Of a DNA stretch of 64,000 bases, positions 1 to 11,984 are shown one piece after another. Every line of letters starts with the position of its first letter. Position 1 is the first letter of the stretch. Position numbers and translations under genes: made by a program. The stretch is from contig BGZK01001233.1 of assembly GCA_005406025.1 (NCBI GenBank), forward strand, positions 122,770 to 186,769, written 5' to 3'. Origin of the DNA: Eumeta japonica. Its lineage: Eukaryota > Arthropoda > Insecta > Lepidoptera > Psychidae. The notes beneath the pieces were generated by a model. That model did no database searches. It saw only the letters and a list, made by a program, of their open reading frames with translations, and was not told the origin of the DNA.

Positions 1-1376
1 AACGAACCGTTTCGTTAAATATGTCACTTAAGGCATTTGACAAAAGGTTTTTAACGCGTCCTTCAAGATTAACCACCAATACCAGAGTTCGTTTATTTAT
101 GGTATATGCGCGTAATTAGATCTCTTAACTTTGTATTTGTTTTATATAGGCACCAAAGATTAACATTTTTCACCGAATGGATTAGGAGGTATTCACTGTG
201 ACAAAAGGACATACAAATAAGCAGACAAACAGCAAATCGCGAAAGTGATATTACAATGTTTCCTTTCTTATATCGGATGTACGGAACTATAAAAAACACA
301 TGTTTTTTTATTAAAAAAATTGTCTATTTCATTAACAAGCTAATGAAATATGTACAAAGTTGCATTTTATTTTTTTATATTGTATGAGTCCTAATGAAAA
401 AAAAAAATACATTGTGTTTGCAAATATTTTTTCGGTCACTTCAAAGTCCACTATCATTCAAACTTTTATTTCTATACAAAATTTCATATTTTGAAGTTTA
501 AATTTTATTAATATAAACGTTCTTGGATGTCAGTCTCCAATTTCTGTTAACATTAATTAAATAATTGTATCAATTATAGTAACTAGTCAGAAAATTTTTA
601 TTTGATTAAGTTTTGTGATGTTGAATTTGTGATCAGTAAATTGTTATCAAAATGTTTTTGATTCTTCAAAATTTTGAAATACACACATTTTTTTTTTTTC
701 ATTTATTTGTATGGTTATAAATAAATATATTATTTGCATGTATTTTATAAAATTATTTAACATAAGTGCCACATGAGCAGACTTTCAGAAATACTGAAAA
801 TGAGGCTGAAAGTATATTCGGAATTGTGTGGTAGCCTACTTTATTGAGCACAACGTTTGTTTGTCTTTGCGCTATCGTAAAATAGTTTTAACTATACTCA
901 ATAATTGGTTATACTTATATTACGGCTATAGCTAATAATAAGATCTTTATATCCAAATTAGTAATCTATATCGTAAGAGTGTTGTTATTAGAAGCGTTTA
1001 GGAACGGACCTGACGCACAACTGTGTTTTCGGAATCGGCAATTTATTTAAACATATTGAATATGAATAGAAGATTTATATGGACAGGTGAACTTTTTTAT
1101 ATACAGATAGATGTCATTTATATAACTATATAAGTTGTATTTCGGGTGTAAATTACAATTTAGCCGTGATTATTCTATTTTATGAATCATATTTACAAAA
1201 GGTTACTAATTAATATTTTTCCAAAGTTATATATTTATTAATCCTTTATTATTATTTTTTATTAATCCTAAGTTCTATAACGGAATATAATCTATTTCTA
1301 CAAATAATTTCATTACAATCCGTCTATATGTATAAACATTGAATTATATTAAAAAATATGTAATGTTCATGCCAAG
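1..1376. other. AT-rich stretch, no gene seen
   Basis: The first 1.4 kb is strongly AT-rich with many A and T runs. The only open frame of any length (93-299, minus) starts inside AT-rich DNA and has no recognisable motif or splice context. I see no repeat family or coding exon here. Confidence 0.6.
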
Positions 1377-1576
1377 TTCGTGACACGGCATGGGAAGGGT
1401 TTGTTGATCACCTCTCACTGATGATCGTTCTCGGTTTGGGTACGATCGTGGTCTTGTTCCTTGTTTGTTCGCCTTTCGTTCTTGACGTAGTGCTTCTAAG
1501 ACATAATTTACGAACAAGACGTAGGCGTATTTTAGTTCTTGATCTAACACAATATTTTATAAATGTAAATAAATAA
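1377..1576 (+). CDS. Candidate 3'-terminal exon encoding a transmembrane segment (unplaced)
   Basis: After an AG at 1375-1376, a frame runs open from 1379 to a TAA at 1574-1576. Its first residues read RDTAWEGFVDHLSLM, then a hydrophobic stretch of about 22 residues (IVLGLGTIVVLFLVCSPFVL), then a basic cluster ending RTRRR, the usual layout of a single membrane helix with a cytoplasmic stop-transfer signal. Two overlapping AATAAA hexamers lie at 1568-1577. GC content is clearly above the flanks. No start codon precedes the hydrophobic part, so earlier exons would lie left of the window. I do not recognise the family. The antisense frame (1344-1550) is equally open but charged and motif-free. 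It could be a chance frame. Confidence 0.28.
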
Positions 1577-1758
1577 AGACCCCAAAGACATTCCGTTTCT
1601 ATATGAGCAATTGTTTTCTCTACTCCGTTTGTACAATACTTGCTTAAAATAAAATAGCCTTACTTTAATTCTTTATGTTCATGTTAACTTAGGGTTTTTT
1701 TGACATTAACATAGAAAGTATTACAAGTACAAATGTGTACAAAATTAAAATTGATCGG

Positions 1759-1764
1759 TTTATT
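1759..1764 (-). terminator. Poly(A) signal for the 239-residue four-exon gene
   Basis: TTTATT on the plus strand is AATAAA on the minus strand, about 155 nt past the TAA stop at 1920-1922. It is the first canonical signal downstream, but such hexamers are frequent in this AT-rich DNA. Confidence 0.4.
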
Positions 1765-1919
1765 CAATTTTCAGAAGATAATCTACTACAACGAGCATAA
1801 ATTTTATAACAAGATAGAAGAATATCCATCCCTAAGAGAAGACAATATCAATATTATCATGAGATATTCAAGCAAAATACAATTGCAAATAGGTACATAA
1901 TCATATGCTTTCGCCGAAG

Positions 1920-2028
1920 TTATTGCCCACATTTGTAGCGCTCGCAGGTCATTCCATCCGATCCTAGTTTGATCGCTTCTCGTAGACCATTCGTCACATT
2001 TTCGTAGTGTTCAAACTCAAGGCTGTTC
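1920..2028 (-). CDS. Coding exon 4 of the 239-aa gene (second cysteine pair and stop)
   Basis: The acceptor TTGTTTCAG is followed by G AAC AGC, completing a Gly codon left open by exon 3. The 109-nt exon encodes an amphipathic helix (EHYENVTNGLREAIKLG) with a second sequon (NVT), then TCERYKCGQ and TAA. C232 and C237 complete the four-cysteine set. Confidence 0.83.
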
Positions 2029-5000
2029 CTGAAACAATGTCACTTATTTAAATGCAAAACCTGAAATTAACATTATGAAATTAAAAAAGAGATCAGTTTG
2101 AAACGATTATCTAGATGCATGTTAGTGTACATATTAGGTTCGAAAAAAAAAACAAGAAAATCATTGCATGTTTATGTTGATATATTATTAGTGTAAAATA
2201 AATATTATCACTTATACATATAGTGAATAGTAGGAGAAAAAAACCTTTGTACATTAATTGTGAAAATCTACTCTGGGGGTGTTATAATAATTGACAGAAT
2301 CCATTTATGTTGTTTTTAGAATCCCTGGTTTTTAGAATTCCATTTATACATTTGTTTGCAAATTTCGCAAAATTTATCATACAGATTTCGATGAAATTTG
2401 ATACGGTAACTGTTTATATCTCTAAATAACGTATGAAATACTTTTTATCCTGTTTTGATGATATATTTTATATCATGCATATATTATATAATTGTCCGTA
2501 GATGGCGCTAGCTATACCGCGATTCCGTACGCATAGAGCTGGCATTTAAATAAAAACACACCGAGAGCACGAGCGGAATCGATATTGTAGTGAAACAGCT
2601 CCAACACTCAATGTAGTAGACATCTATTATATCGAATTAAAAATTTATTCTATGTCGACGCGAACGGAACTGCGGACGAAAACTAGTACTCAATATATAT
2701 GTCATATGTCATAATATATGTCATTTAAAAGAAAAATATATTTAGAACAACCGTTCCTTGTAGTAATGTGAAAAAAGGTGGTGAAACTTTATTGCGGTGG
2801 ATACCGTTATTGGTTAATAATTACTATAATCTCCTCCTTTTCTCTTTAAACCGATTTCAATGAAATAATATTACTCTTACTTAAATTAGAATTAAGAAGC
2901 TGAGATAAAATAAATATCGTGATGATCACCTTGTCTTAGGTTTCCACATTAGCGAGCTATATATCTTGGCTCTCATATGTTTGACGCTATAGATAAAATA
3001 GAAATAGTCTAAAGCGATAATTTGTTATTGTCTGTACATCCATTACGAACATTCCGAACGCGTACAGCTATGTGGTGATTAAGTCAGCACAGTTGTATTC
3101 ATAATGCCGTTATCTCAATGCTATCTTAGTATGGATAAGACCTTCAATATTCTTTCCTGTATGCGTTAATTAACGTAAACATCTGATTCTCTAAAATAGA
3201 AACACCACTCAGTAAAAATTTTGGTCGTTAGATTCGCTTTCGTTTAACTTCGCGATTATTTGTCGGTCAGCGAATTAGCGTTAGTTATAATTGTTGAGAT
3301 TTTTTTAGGGATGTGATTAAGTAACGTCTAGAAGTGTTTTCAATTTGCGTCTGAGAGGCTACTGTTTCAAAACAGTTTGACGAAGTTGGTCTTTATAAGA
3401 AAAAAAAGTATACGTATTTGTTTAAAATTTCATAATGTATTTCACACTATGTATGAAAATAAACACTAAACACATTTTATTCATACATTTCAATTTCAAT
3501 AGGTAAAGGAATTTGTCGTATGGTAATCTTTTGCGTTAGAATTATGAAATTATCATATATATATATCATTTTTGTTGGATATCATCATTATGATCATTAT
3601 GATCATCATCACCATCACTATTCAACCTACGGGATTGACTTAATGGACAAATCTCACTGAATTGAAAAACAACTCAAGTTATTTACATATATATTGAAGT
3701 TTATTTTTAAGTTTTGGCTTTCGACTTGAGACTAATAGGGGTGTTTTCTGATGATAGCCATACACAGAGTAAGTGGGAGAAATCCAGGTTGCTACCATAG
3801 TCGTTATAGACATCCATCAGATAAATAAGATGGTGCATTCAAAATAGTGACAGCACGGAGTTATTAGTGATGAGATTTGCATATCCATAGATGCAGAACT
3901 CTTTATTTCTCCTTTTTTCCTCTCCTATTTCTTTTGATACGCAATCCATTATTTGAAACGTATACATAAAATCTAAACAGCCAAAACGAGAAATTTTTAC
4001 AGAGATATCGGAATATTTTGTAAGCTTATGTTAAATATGGATAGAAAGAATTTAACGTTTACTAAAACTTATATGAAACCTGATCCTATATGCGTCCTGG
4101 TTCTATATGCGTCTGTACGTAATTTTTTATGTATGTTAACGATAATTTATTCAATTGTGGACTGATTTCGAAGTTTTTTTGTTTGAAAGGGCATACTCCC
4201 AAGGTGGTCCCATAGCCACCAATTAAGTATCTGATGATGGGATCCCAGGAAAATCGAGAGAAACCCTGAATATAGGCACATACGGTGTGGTTGAGATGTT
4301 TTTTTTTAGTAGTTTAAGTTTTGGGTATGACAGTGATCATAGAATGCTGCTGAACTTATGGTGAAAACCAAAGCACTCCTTAGCCAACGTTTACGAGTTA
4401 GGGGATAATACTGCGATTTGTTGCCAGAACCTACTCTTCAATGGCTGTTAGTAAAACGTAGTTATACACCGAATTTAAATTAATTACCTGTTAATCTAAT
4501 TTTGTATTTTCTTTCTAAATATAATTCCAACGTGAAAGTAGTAGTAGGAATACATCAGAACTCTTAACGATAACAGTAGAAACAAAGTGAATTAATTAAA
4601 TGTGGAAGTGAATAAAAAAAAGTGATCTGTATAAATTGTAGTACTTTCTTATTATAAAGAATGAGTATAATGTACGCAGTTTGTATAAGAATAATTTGGT
4701 TGTTACACTCCAACTAAGAATGTAAAGGCCCCGGAATGACTACCAATTGACAATAAATTCGGGATCATAACTGCTTTTACACTTTGCTCCGTACTAAAGT
4801 GAAAGAGATGTCTGGTAGATTTTATTAACCATGGCCTAATCCACATGCAAAGTAGCTAAATGAATTATAAAGTTGTAATTAATAAGATAATTAAAAATGT
4901 GAAATAAAATATTAAAAAAAAAAAAAAACAAACAAAACGATTAAATATCTTAACCGTGTTCGCAATCAAAAGTAACAGCAAGACCGATATTGAGATAGAT

Positions 5001-8000
5001 AACGAAATCGATGAATACGAAAGTCAAGGAATACGTTTAATGGTTTTCCGGCGAAACCGCTGGCGGGAAACTCGCAAAGATTGCAAAAAGATTAGTTTAA
5101 GAAAAATCATGTGTATTAGCCAAAAGGTCAATACTGAGCTAACGCTCACTAGGCCAGCGTGGAGGTGTTAAAATGTCGAAACCTCTCAGTATGAAAGAAA
5201 AGATTGTTGGAGAAGGCGGTGTGTATACCTCTGCACTAGACTTCTATTGTAATACAACAAAAATTTCTGCAAGTGCAGAAAGTATTGAAATCTGATCTTC
5301 TGATTGTCATCTCTAGTAAAAATTAAAAGATGCCTAAATGTCTCTCAGGTTTTAACTTGATTTGATTTAGGAATGTCAATGTCACACTTCTGATTCTGAT
5401 ATCGACCCCACACTCGTTTTCGACCCCACACTCGTTTTCGACCTCAAGCCCGTTCTCAACTTCGGCCCCGGTTCCGCTTACTATTCTGATCCTGGTCTTA
5501 TATTCAGTTTTGTTCCCCGTCCCGTTTTCAATTTTGATTTCGCTACCAGTCACAGTTTCAATTCGGACGAAACCGGAGGAAAATAATTCTTTCATCTCTT
5601 GTATTTCGATCCTAATCAGGCTTTTCATTCTGATGTCGACTCCTCGTTCAATTTTGACCCCAGCCTCGTTTTCAATTTCGCTCCCGCTTCTGGCTTTCGA
5701 TTCTGCTCCTAGTCCCGTTTGTAATTCCGATATAACTACCGTTCTAAGTCTTTGTTTTAAAATACAGCAATGAATTTAAATATAATGTGGTGTAATTCGA
5801 TGAGAAATGTTATGTCAATTCCTCTTATGCTAACTGAGAGGCTGAGGTCTAAGGAATTAAAAATTTGTATTTGTAAATATTTTTAATTAGGAAATCCGGA
5901 AAAACCGTAAAAAAATAACAATTTCGCCAAAAACATAAAAAAATAATTAGATCTAGACAACTCTTCGCCTGCTTCGGGATAAAAACTATCCTGTCTCTCA
6001 AGTTAGAACAAATTACATATAGTAAACAAAATTTCATTAAGTTCGGTTAAGTAGTTTCAATATTTATCGTGGACCAACATCGTGGCCCGGGAATTTTACA
6101 TATTAAGATTTTAACTTCCCACATATATATCAAACATATATATGTTTGTAAAGTTAATATACTTCATATGATAAGAAGTTATTGTATCCTAATCACATTT
6201 TTGTATTGCGTATTCAGAACTCATTTCCAACGTGAATTTTGACGTAAACAGAACTCTGACAAGCTAAATGGCGTACAAAGGACACGAAAAGTCCTTGTTA
6301 TGCAGATGAAGCAAAGTTAAATTGCTGGTTGCAGTCCAAATACGTACCCTTGCATTAGCTTGGCGCCTTGAACCAAAAGGTCGGCCCCTGAATGATACAG
6401 CGAAGCCTGCTCCGGCCGCTGGCACGCCGTCCTGTACAGGCACCCGTAGTCCTGGTTGTTCTCGCCTGCCAGATAACTGAGGTAAAGAAGAATCTCGTCT
6501 TCTGTGATATAGCCGGCATTTTTGTTATCTGCAACGATCAATTTTGTTATTTTCAAATGAGAAATCAAATTTAAATAATCAATAAAAAGACAATCAAATT
6601 GAATTGTCGTAGCGTTATAGAGACTGACTGATTTCAAATAAATTTCACTTTTTCTTAATCAAGAAAATTAATTATAGAACCCGATTGCGAAATACAGGAA
6701 ATTGAGATTGAACTATAAAAATATAAAATATATTTATTATGTATTGCACGGAATCAGAAGTTCTTATAGTCAAATCTATATTTTTCAGTAAAATTTTTGG
6801 GGCTCTGGCTATATGAAACTAGTATTGTTTAATTTATTTTTGAAACAATAAAACAAATAATTTATTTTTTAATTAATAAAAACTATTATTGTTTAATATG
6901 ATTCTATAAATTGATAATTTTATAGCCTAGCCTTTTCAAACAGAAAACTAATAAGATAGTTGAGACCGGGTTCGGAATTAAAAGTGGAGTCGTATAGGCA
7001 ACAAGAATGAGACAAATTGCTATTGAAAACGGGACCGGGATCAGAATCGCAATCTACTTAAATTGAGACCGGGTTCGGAATTAAAAGTGGAGTCGTATGG
7101 GAAACAAGAATGAAACAATATGTTATCAAAAACGGGACTTAGATCAGAATCGCAATCTACTTAAATTGAGACCGGGTTCGGAATCAAAAGCGGGACCGCA
7201 ATTGGAATCAAGAATGAGACAAATTGGTATTGATAACGGGACCGGGATCAGAATCGCAATCTACTTAAATTGAGACCGGGTTCAGAATTAAAAGCGGGAT
7301 CGCGATCGGAGTCAAAAATGAGACAAATTGGTATTGAAAACGGGACCGGGATCGGATTCGACAGCGGGATAACGATCAGGGTCACGGTTAAGATCGTAAT
7401 CGGTTGCTATATAAGATGAAGGAATTTATTGCGAATCAAGCACGCGACTACGCGGGCAGAGCCGCACCGCATGTTAGTTTATTACAAACGTGGATGTTGT
7501 TAGTTTGAATGTTTGTCCTTCAATCACGCTCGAACAGCTGAATGGGTTGCAATCAAATTTACGTAAAAGTAGATTTCTTTTTGGAATAGGACGTACTCAA
7601 ATATATATAAAATTGCATAGAACTATATATCTGATATTGATAATTGCAATTACTAAATTCTAATTCACGTCCAACGAAGCGCGTGAGTAACGGTTAGTGG
7701 TCTATGTGACCTTCTAACCTAATCTAACCTTCGGTTAACAGTAGAAGGTAACAGTAAAAGGTTTCTTTAAAGAAGAAGATACATATTAAACATTATCCTT
7801 CCCTGGTCCAAAGCCTGTTGAATATTTCATTATTTTAATGTATAGCAATATATAAAACATGGATCAGGTGATTGTTTCACAGTTTTATTTCCATGTTTAC
7901 GAAGTAATTTTTTGTTTTCCTTAAATACTACCGTCGACCGATATTTTTATAAAGGTACGAACGTACGAAGAAGTAGTAATAAATGACGAAATTCACTGAG

Positions 8001-11000
8001 GTAAGTCGTCAAGCTGCCGCCGTGCACCATTTTCATTTATGTATTTCATGTACAAGTTTCATTAATTGAGTACAAAGATGGGTGTTGATTTCTCGTTATA
8101 GAAATTGTCGATCGCAATGAAATTAACATTACGTTAAGTGACAAAATATTTTTGTCTTGGAACTTAACAAAAAAGAGTTTCATATCAAAAAGATAACATT
8201 AAAAAACGAGCTTATTTCGAAACAGAAAATATTTTGTTTTTTATGTGCCTATGATAATTTCAGCGTTAGATTTTTGTCAGCCCCCTGGAGGGCCATGTCT
8301 ATACACCGTATTCCTGTCTTTCTGCCTGTTTGTGCGCTTACAATTTGAGAACCAGTGTTCCAAATCATATTATTTTTTTTATATGGATATACATTCATTG
8401 GTTAAATTTTAGTATACTTTAATTTCTGTTGGCGGCTTCATCAGTGTGAACACAGACTAAATTCATTGTTTTATTATGCGGCTTGGCTATTGAAAAATCT
8501 CAAAGGCAGCTTCAAGATCGACACCAGTCCGGTACGAGGATCAATAGCGAGAGCGAGATCGTTTTATAATGAAGTAATTTAGTGGCTGTACGTCTGTTGT
8601 CATTATAAGAGTACAGGATGCTCTGAGATTTGATAAGGATAGAATCAAGGGGTGGCTCTGGGAGAGGTATTGAGAGTAACATTGAGACCGAAATAAAGAG
8701 CGAAACCACTATTAGAATCTAGAGCGGAAACTGTATCAAAATCAGGGTGTAAATGATAATTGGTTTATATAACGAAGCAGGAATACATTTTATGTTAGGT
8801 GCAGCCACAGACGAAAGCCAGTATTATATATATCTTTAAATGACGCATATAATATATGACGTGATGAAAAATGTTGCAATATTTTCATGCAGCATGCATG
8901 CATGATTTTCATATTTTTTTCCCGTGGAGAATACACATTTTGTTTCACACTAGGATAAAAAGTTCTCGATGTCGGGAAGAAAAGTGCTACATCTCCTTTA
9001 AGCTCACACCGATATAGAAAGTTCGCTTTTAGGCCCGACATCTTTTCCGCTTGCAGACTTCCTTTTTCGGCTCGTTGACATAATCTTGAGGGTGGGAATA
9101 TTTTATCGGAGACGGAAAGTGAATTTTCCATGAAGGTGTGAAAAAAATGTTAGTATGAATTTATCATTATTATTATATATATTGATGACATTGGAGAACT
9201 TATTTGTAATCAGTCAGATAATAAAATTCGTTTAATTTTATATTAAACTTAAAATCATATCATATCATCCGTTCATAAAATTTAAATCCAGCTCGTTATA
9301 CCGTATAGATATGTACCGGTCATCGCGATAGGCCGACAACAAAAACTTCATATCTCCCTTCCTTGTGTTACTCACCGCAAGGGTTTAATCCTTTAAAAAG
9401 ATTACTAATGGACACAGGAAACGCATCATTGTATTTACGATGGACGCGGGAGTAAGGGCACAAAGGACGTTCAGGCTTAGGGCCAGATGTTCGTCTGTGC
9501 GTCTGCGGTGTCGCCGTTGCGAATTTGCCGCGATAGCGTTAAAATCTATTAGGAGGGATTAAGGAATGCGGGAGAAGTGGAAATGTACTCATGACAAATG
9601 ACCAGCTTTGGGGGGATTAGTTTGGTGTGATTTCGGTCAACACAAAACTTTTTCCATTTTTACACACTCTTATTTAAAGCGATCGACGAGTGATTCCGTT
9701 TTTAAAAATTACTTTTTATAACAGATAAAATCTTATTAAAATATCGGACGTGGCACGAAAAGACCATCACGAAGCACGAAGTACCTGTACCTATTACTGA
9801 TAAGTATGCGAGAGATCCGATACTGTGATAGTCCACTTGTCCACCGATATTAGAATATACCCTCACATGCCATACCATGATCAAACGGTGCCCTTTGGAG
9901 AGATTGTTCTCTGGTAAAATATCGCGTTCTGCTTATAGTGACTGTTACGTGTTCCTATTTAATCGACAATTTACTATGACACATGTGATGCAGTAAGATA
10001 ATTTTTCTGCTGCAAGACATTACCGTCTCATGTCAAGTATTATTTTAGTATTACCAGTATCTGATGAGATCTTTTCCAATGTAATAGCTATGGGCTCACC
10101 GTCCATACTGCGCCCGTAACCGTGGCCACCCTTCCACGCCCCGGCGCCGAAAAATCCAGCTGCCAGGATAAGCGCTTTCAGGATCACCAGGATCACCAAG
10201 TTGGTTAGGTTTAAACTGAGAACCTAGGTAGAGATAATTGTGTTAATCGGTTGTATATATTCTATAAATAAAGTTTGTTACCTTTTTATAATATGTTACC
10301 AATAGGAAAGTTTGTTTAATTTTCCGTATCTCACGCAATTATATATGTACTGATTATAGGCAGTTTAGTGCTATTTGTTGATGAATTATATAAGATGATT
10401 AGATACGATAACTAAACGTGAAATCGAAATTAAAGTCGATTAAAAAAAACAATGAACTGTAAGCCATCAAAAATTCTATGCCATATCTTTATTGCAAATG
10501 AGAGTTTATCATTATTTTATATGACTCTAGTGTCCAATGACGTCATTGGACACTAGTATTTCTTCTGTCTAATTAGCAATTTAATACAGTCATTACTAAG
10601 GTATTTTTATAGTCATCAAAAATAGTTTTCATTATATTCTTATTCAAATAAAAAAGCTTTAAGTACGTATAAGAAAAAAATAGTAAAATACTCTATTATT
10701 AATTTCTAATAGTTTCGAGTATAATACTTAATTAATAATCTTAATATATTGATGGCATTAGTAAAGTGAATGTTGTTATTAAGAATTGATTGTTGTCATT
10801 AAGGATTAGAATATATGGAAAAAAAATGTATTTTTTTAAATAAAATAAAAAAAGATATTAAGAATTTAAATATGTCAATTGTATTAAATACATAAATATG
10901 TATTAAGCAAGCTTCCGAATTACGGGATAATTATAACTAATTTATCAACGGTATTGTTTCGTAATATATTCATAACTAGGTTTTGACGTTGTCCTCGCAG

Positions 11001-11941
11001 ACTAAATAACGAGACTGATAATATAATCTTTGGTTCTTTTAACTGCATTCAGACGAAACATGCTTTAGCTTTTAAGTTGAATCCCAACCCAGTAAAATGT
11101 AAAAACCTCATCAGATTCTGTTCAGTGTTTTTGACGTGATGCCCAGACAAAAATGCTAAATAAAACCATTGTTTTGGATTCAGATCTCTTTAAATAATAG
11201 ATCCCAGTCTTTTTTTTGGTTTTTGATATCCTTTATGTGCAAGTTCAGTTACATGTCTATATGGTATATATACAATGAAAACGATTGCTTTTGTGCGAGC
11301 ATCATTTAAAAACTATTGAACATATCGGTACGAGACTTGGACCAATCGTCGCAGAATCATTTGTAAATCATATTTATTTTTTGGATTTCGTACACCCTTC
11401 ACCATTTTTTTATTTATTTTTATGACTTTTTTTACCCATCGAAACGCACGTATGATGCTAGTAATTCTATTATAGTATATTTCTATGTAATATTGCTATG
11501 TAATATTGGATATTAATAAATAAAATTTTGTTTTAAATACATAAAATACTATTTAAGCTCATCCATGCGGCATACAGCGTGCGTATCTACAATAAAAAGT
11601 GCAATACGAACCTGCGATATGCAGTCAAAACCAACCTGACTGCTGCCAGTCGAACGCGCGATGAAGTCTTTAGCCAGATCGGCCATGATCCTTCCACCGG
11701 AACCGCTCAACAAGTTGCCGGCGCTACTCAGCAGGGAGGGTCGCCTGGGCGACTCTTCCTCGCTGGAGGTGAGGTCGGACCGGCTTTTAAAAGAGGCCGA
11801 GGTCGTTTTGGGCAGCAACGCGCCAGCGTCGAAGTTTTTCGGGTGATATTTCTTGGCGTACTGCGGCGACGAGTACGCTCCCATGTGTTCGGAATACGCG
11901 GTCGAAGTGAACAGCAGTATCAGTATGCATTTCGGATGCAT
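1920..11941 (-). CDS. Secreted/membrane four-cysteine protein, insect-type, four coding exons (239 aa)
   Basis: Four exons join with matching phases: 11636-11941, 10100-10223, 6348-6528 and 1920-2028, 720 nt in all, giving 239 residues plus TAA. Residues 1-17 are a signal peptide (start MHPKCILILLF). Residues 40-80 are serine- and charge-rich. Residues 85-100 may form an amphipathic helix (MADLAKDFIARS). Exon 2 holds a hydrophobic segment (about 104-128, NLTNLVILVILKALILAAG) with an N-glycosylation sequon at 107-109, followed by a Gly-rich GAGAWKGGHGYGRS turn. Exons 3-4 encode an acidic helix (ITEDEILLYLSYLAG) and a domain with four cysteines: C173, C179, C232 and C237. The layout resembles uncharacterised secreted insect proteins that share a YGC-LxR-ACQ-type motif. 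I cannot name a function. The gene is intact: no frameshift, all introns GT-AG. The cysteines suggest two disulfides outside the cytosol (inference). Confidence 0.85.
2496..2509 (+). promoter_or_regulatory. CTCF-like motif (CCGTAGATGGCGCT)
   Basis: The core AGATGGCGC agrees with the insect CTCF consensus (AGRKGGCGC). It lies inside intron 3 of the minus-strand gene. The motif can also occur in dispersed repeats, so occupancy is not implied. Confidence 0.35.
5390..5760 (+). repeat. Degenerate minisatellite of 6/18-bp periodicity
   Basis: Two identical 18-mers (CGACCCCACACTCGTTTT at about 5404-5439) are followed by progressively diverged copies built on a CGATYY/TTTTGA hexamer beat until about 5760. 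The pyrimidine-rich strand is the plus strand. The phasing leaves both strands open, producing spurious frames with a six-residue beat (5323-5628 minus, 5510-5773 plus). Confidence 0.75.
6348..6528 (-). CDS. Coding exon 3 of the 239-aa gene (first cysteine pair)
   Basis: The acceptor is TTGCAG at 6529-6534. The exon is 181 nt, completes a split Asp codon with exon 2 (G plus AT), and ends CAA GG before donor GTACGT. It encodes DNKNAGYITEDEILL and the motif YGCLYRTACQRP with C173 and C179. The antisense frame 6392-6574 is only a shadow. Confidence 0.85.
6529..10099 (-). other. Intron 2 of the 239-aa gene
   Basis: This 3.6 kb intron contains the 103-bp tandem array (6960-7372), its flanking GC-rich module (to about 7480) and a second weak hexamer-rich tract (8510-8790). 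The open frame at 8790-9131 (minus) has no recognised motif. I see no further exon. Confidence 0.55.
6960..7372 (-). repeat. Four-copy tandem array, 103-104 bp unit
   Basis: Units start at 6960, 7063, 7166 and 7270, each with TTGAGACCGGGTTCGGAATT and each of the first three ending ATCAGAATCGCAATC-TACTTAAA. The units contain GGGATC/GGGACC hexamers. Distal to the array (7373-7480) come a GAAGGAATTTATT stretch and a CGCGGGCAGAGCCGC block. Read on the minus strand this is GC module, AATTCCTTC, then hexamer tract, the same order as at 32461 and 50090. Confidence 0.85.
10100..10223 (-). CDS. Coding exon 2 of the 239-aa gene (hydrophobic segment)
   Basis: The acceptor reads ACCTAG, then GTT CTC AGT TTA in frame. 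The exon is 124 nt (phase 0 in, phase 1 out) and the donor is GTGAGC after ATGGACG. It encodes VLSLNLTN followed by a 20-residue hydrophobic stretch and GYGRSMD. At this length it is easily missed by open-frame searches. Confidence 0.82.
10224..11635 (-). other. Intron 1 of the 239-aa gene
   Basis: This 1.4 kb AT-rich intron (donor GTTGGT, acceptor ACCTAG) contains the 30-bp palindrome at 10527-10556. There is no other visible structure. Confidence 0.6.
10527..10556. repeat. Perfect 30-bp palindrome centred on a CRE (TGACGTCA)
   Basis: Fifteen bases on each side of 10541/10542 are exactly complementary (CTAGTGTCCAATGAC | GTCATTGGACACTAG). The centre is the CREB/ATF octamer and both flanks carry CCAAT. 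It could be a regulatory palindrome or the scar of a small foldback element. Confidence 0.8.
11636..11941 (-). CDS. Coding exon 1 of the 239-aa gene (signal peptide and Ser-rich region)
   Basis: The ATG at 11939-11941 is the first in frame and directly precedes a signal-peptide-like hydrophobic run. The exon encodes residues 1-102 and ends in phase 0 at CAG, followed by donor GTTGGT (11635 downward). A second CAG-GT 36 nt further on (donor GTTCGT) would add 12 residues (VGFDCISQ...). I prefer the first donor because it leads directly into the exon 2 frame without the extra cysteine, but both are in phase. Confidence 0.8.
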
Positions 11942-11984
11942 TTTTCGTGTGGAATGTTCGAGTTAGTCCAGGTAGCGAGTAGAT

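Larger units (their letters stand above)
2029..6347 (-). other. Intron 3 of the 239-aa gene
   Basis: This 4.3 kb intron (donor GTACGT, acceptor TTTCAG) holds a CTCF-like site (2496-2509), a short (ATC/ATG)n microsatellite near 3584-3620, and an 18-bp degenerate minisatellite (5390-5760). The rest is AT-rich with no coding exon that I can see. Confidence 0.6.

Noticed and set aside
5323..5773. Overlapping open frames on both strands (101 and 87 residues) with Glu/Asn/Gly or Ser/Thr/Pro periodicity
   Set aside because: They are translations of a 6/18-bp minisatellite; periodic composition on both strands is a by-product of the repeat.
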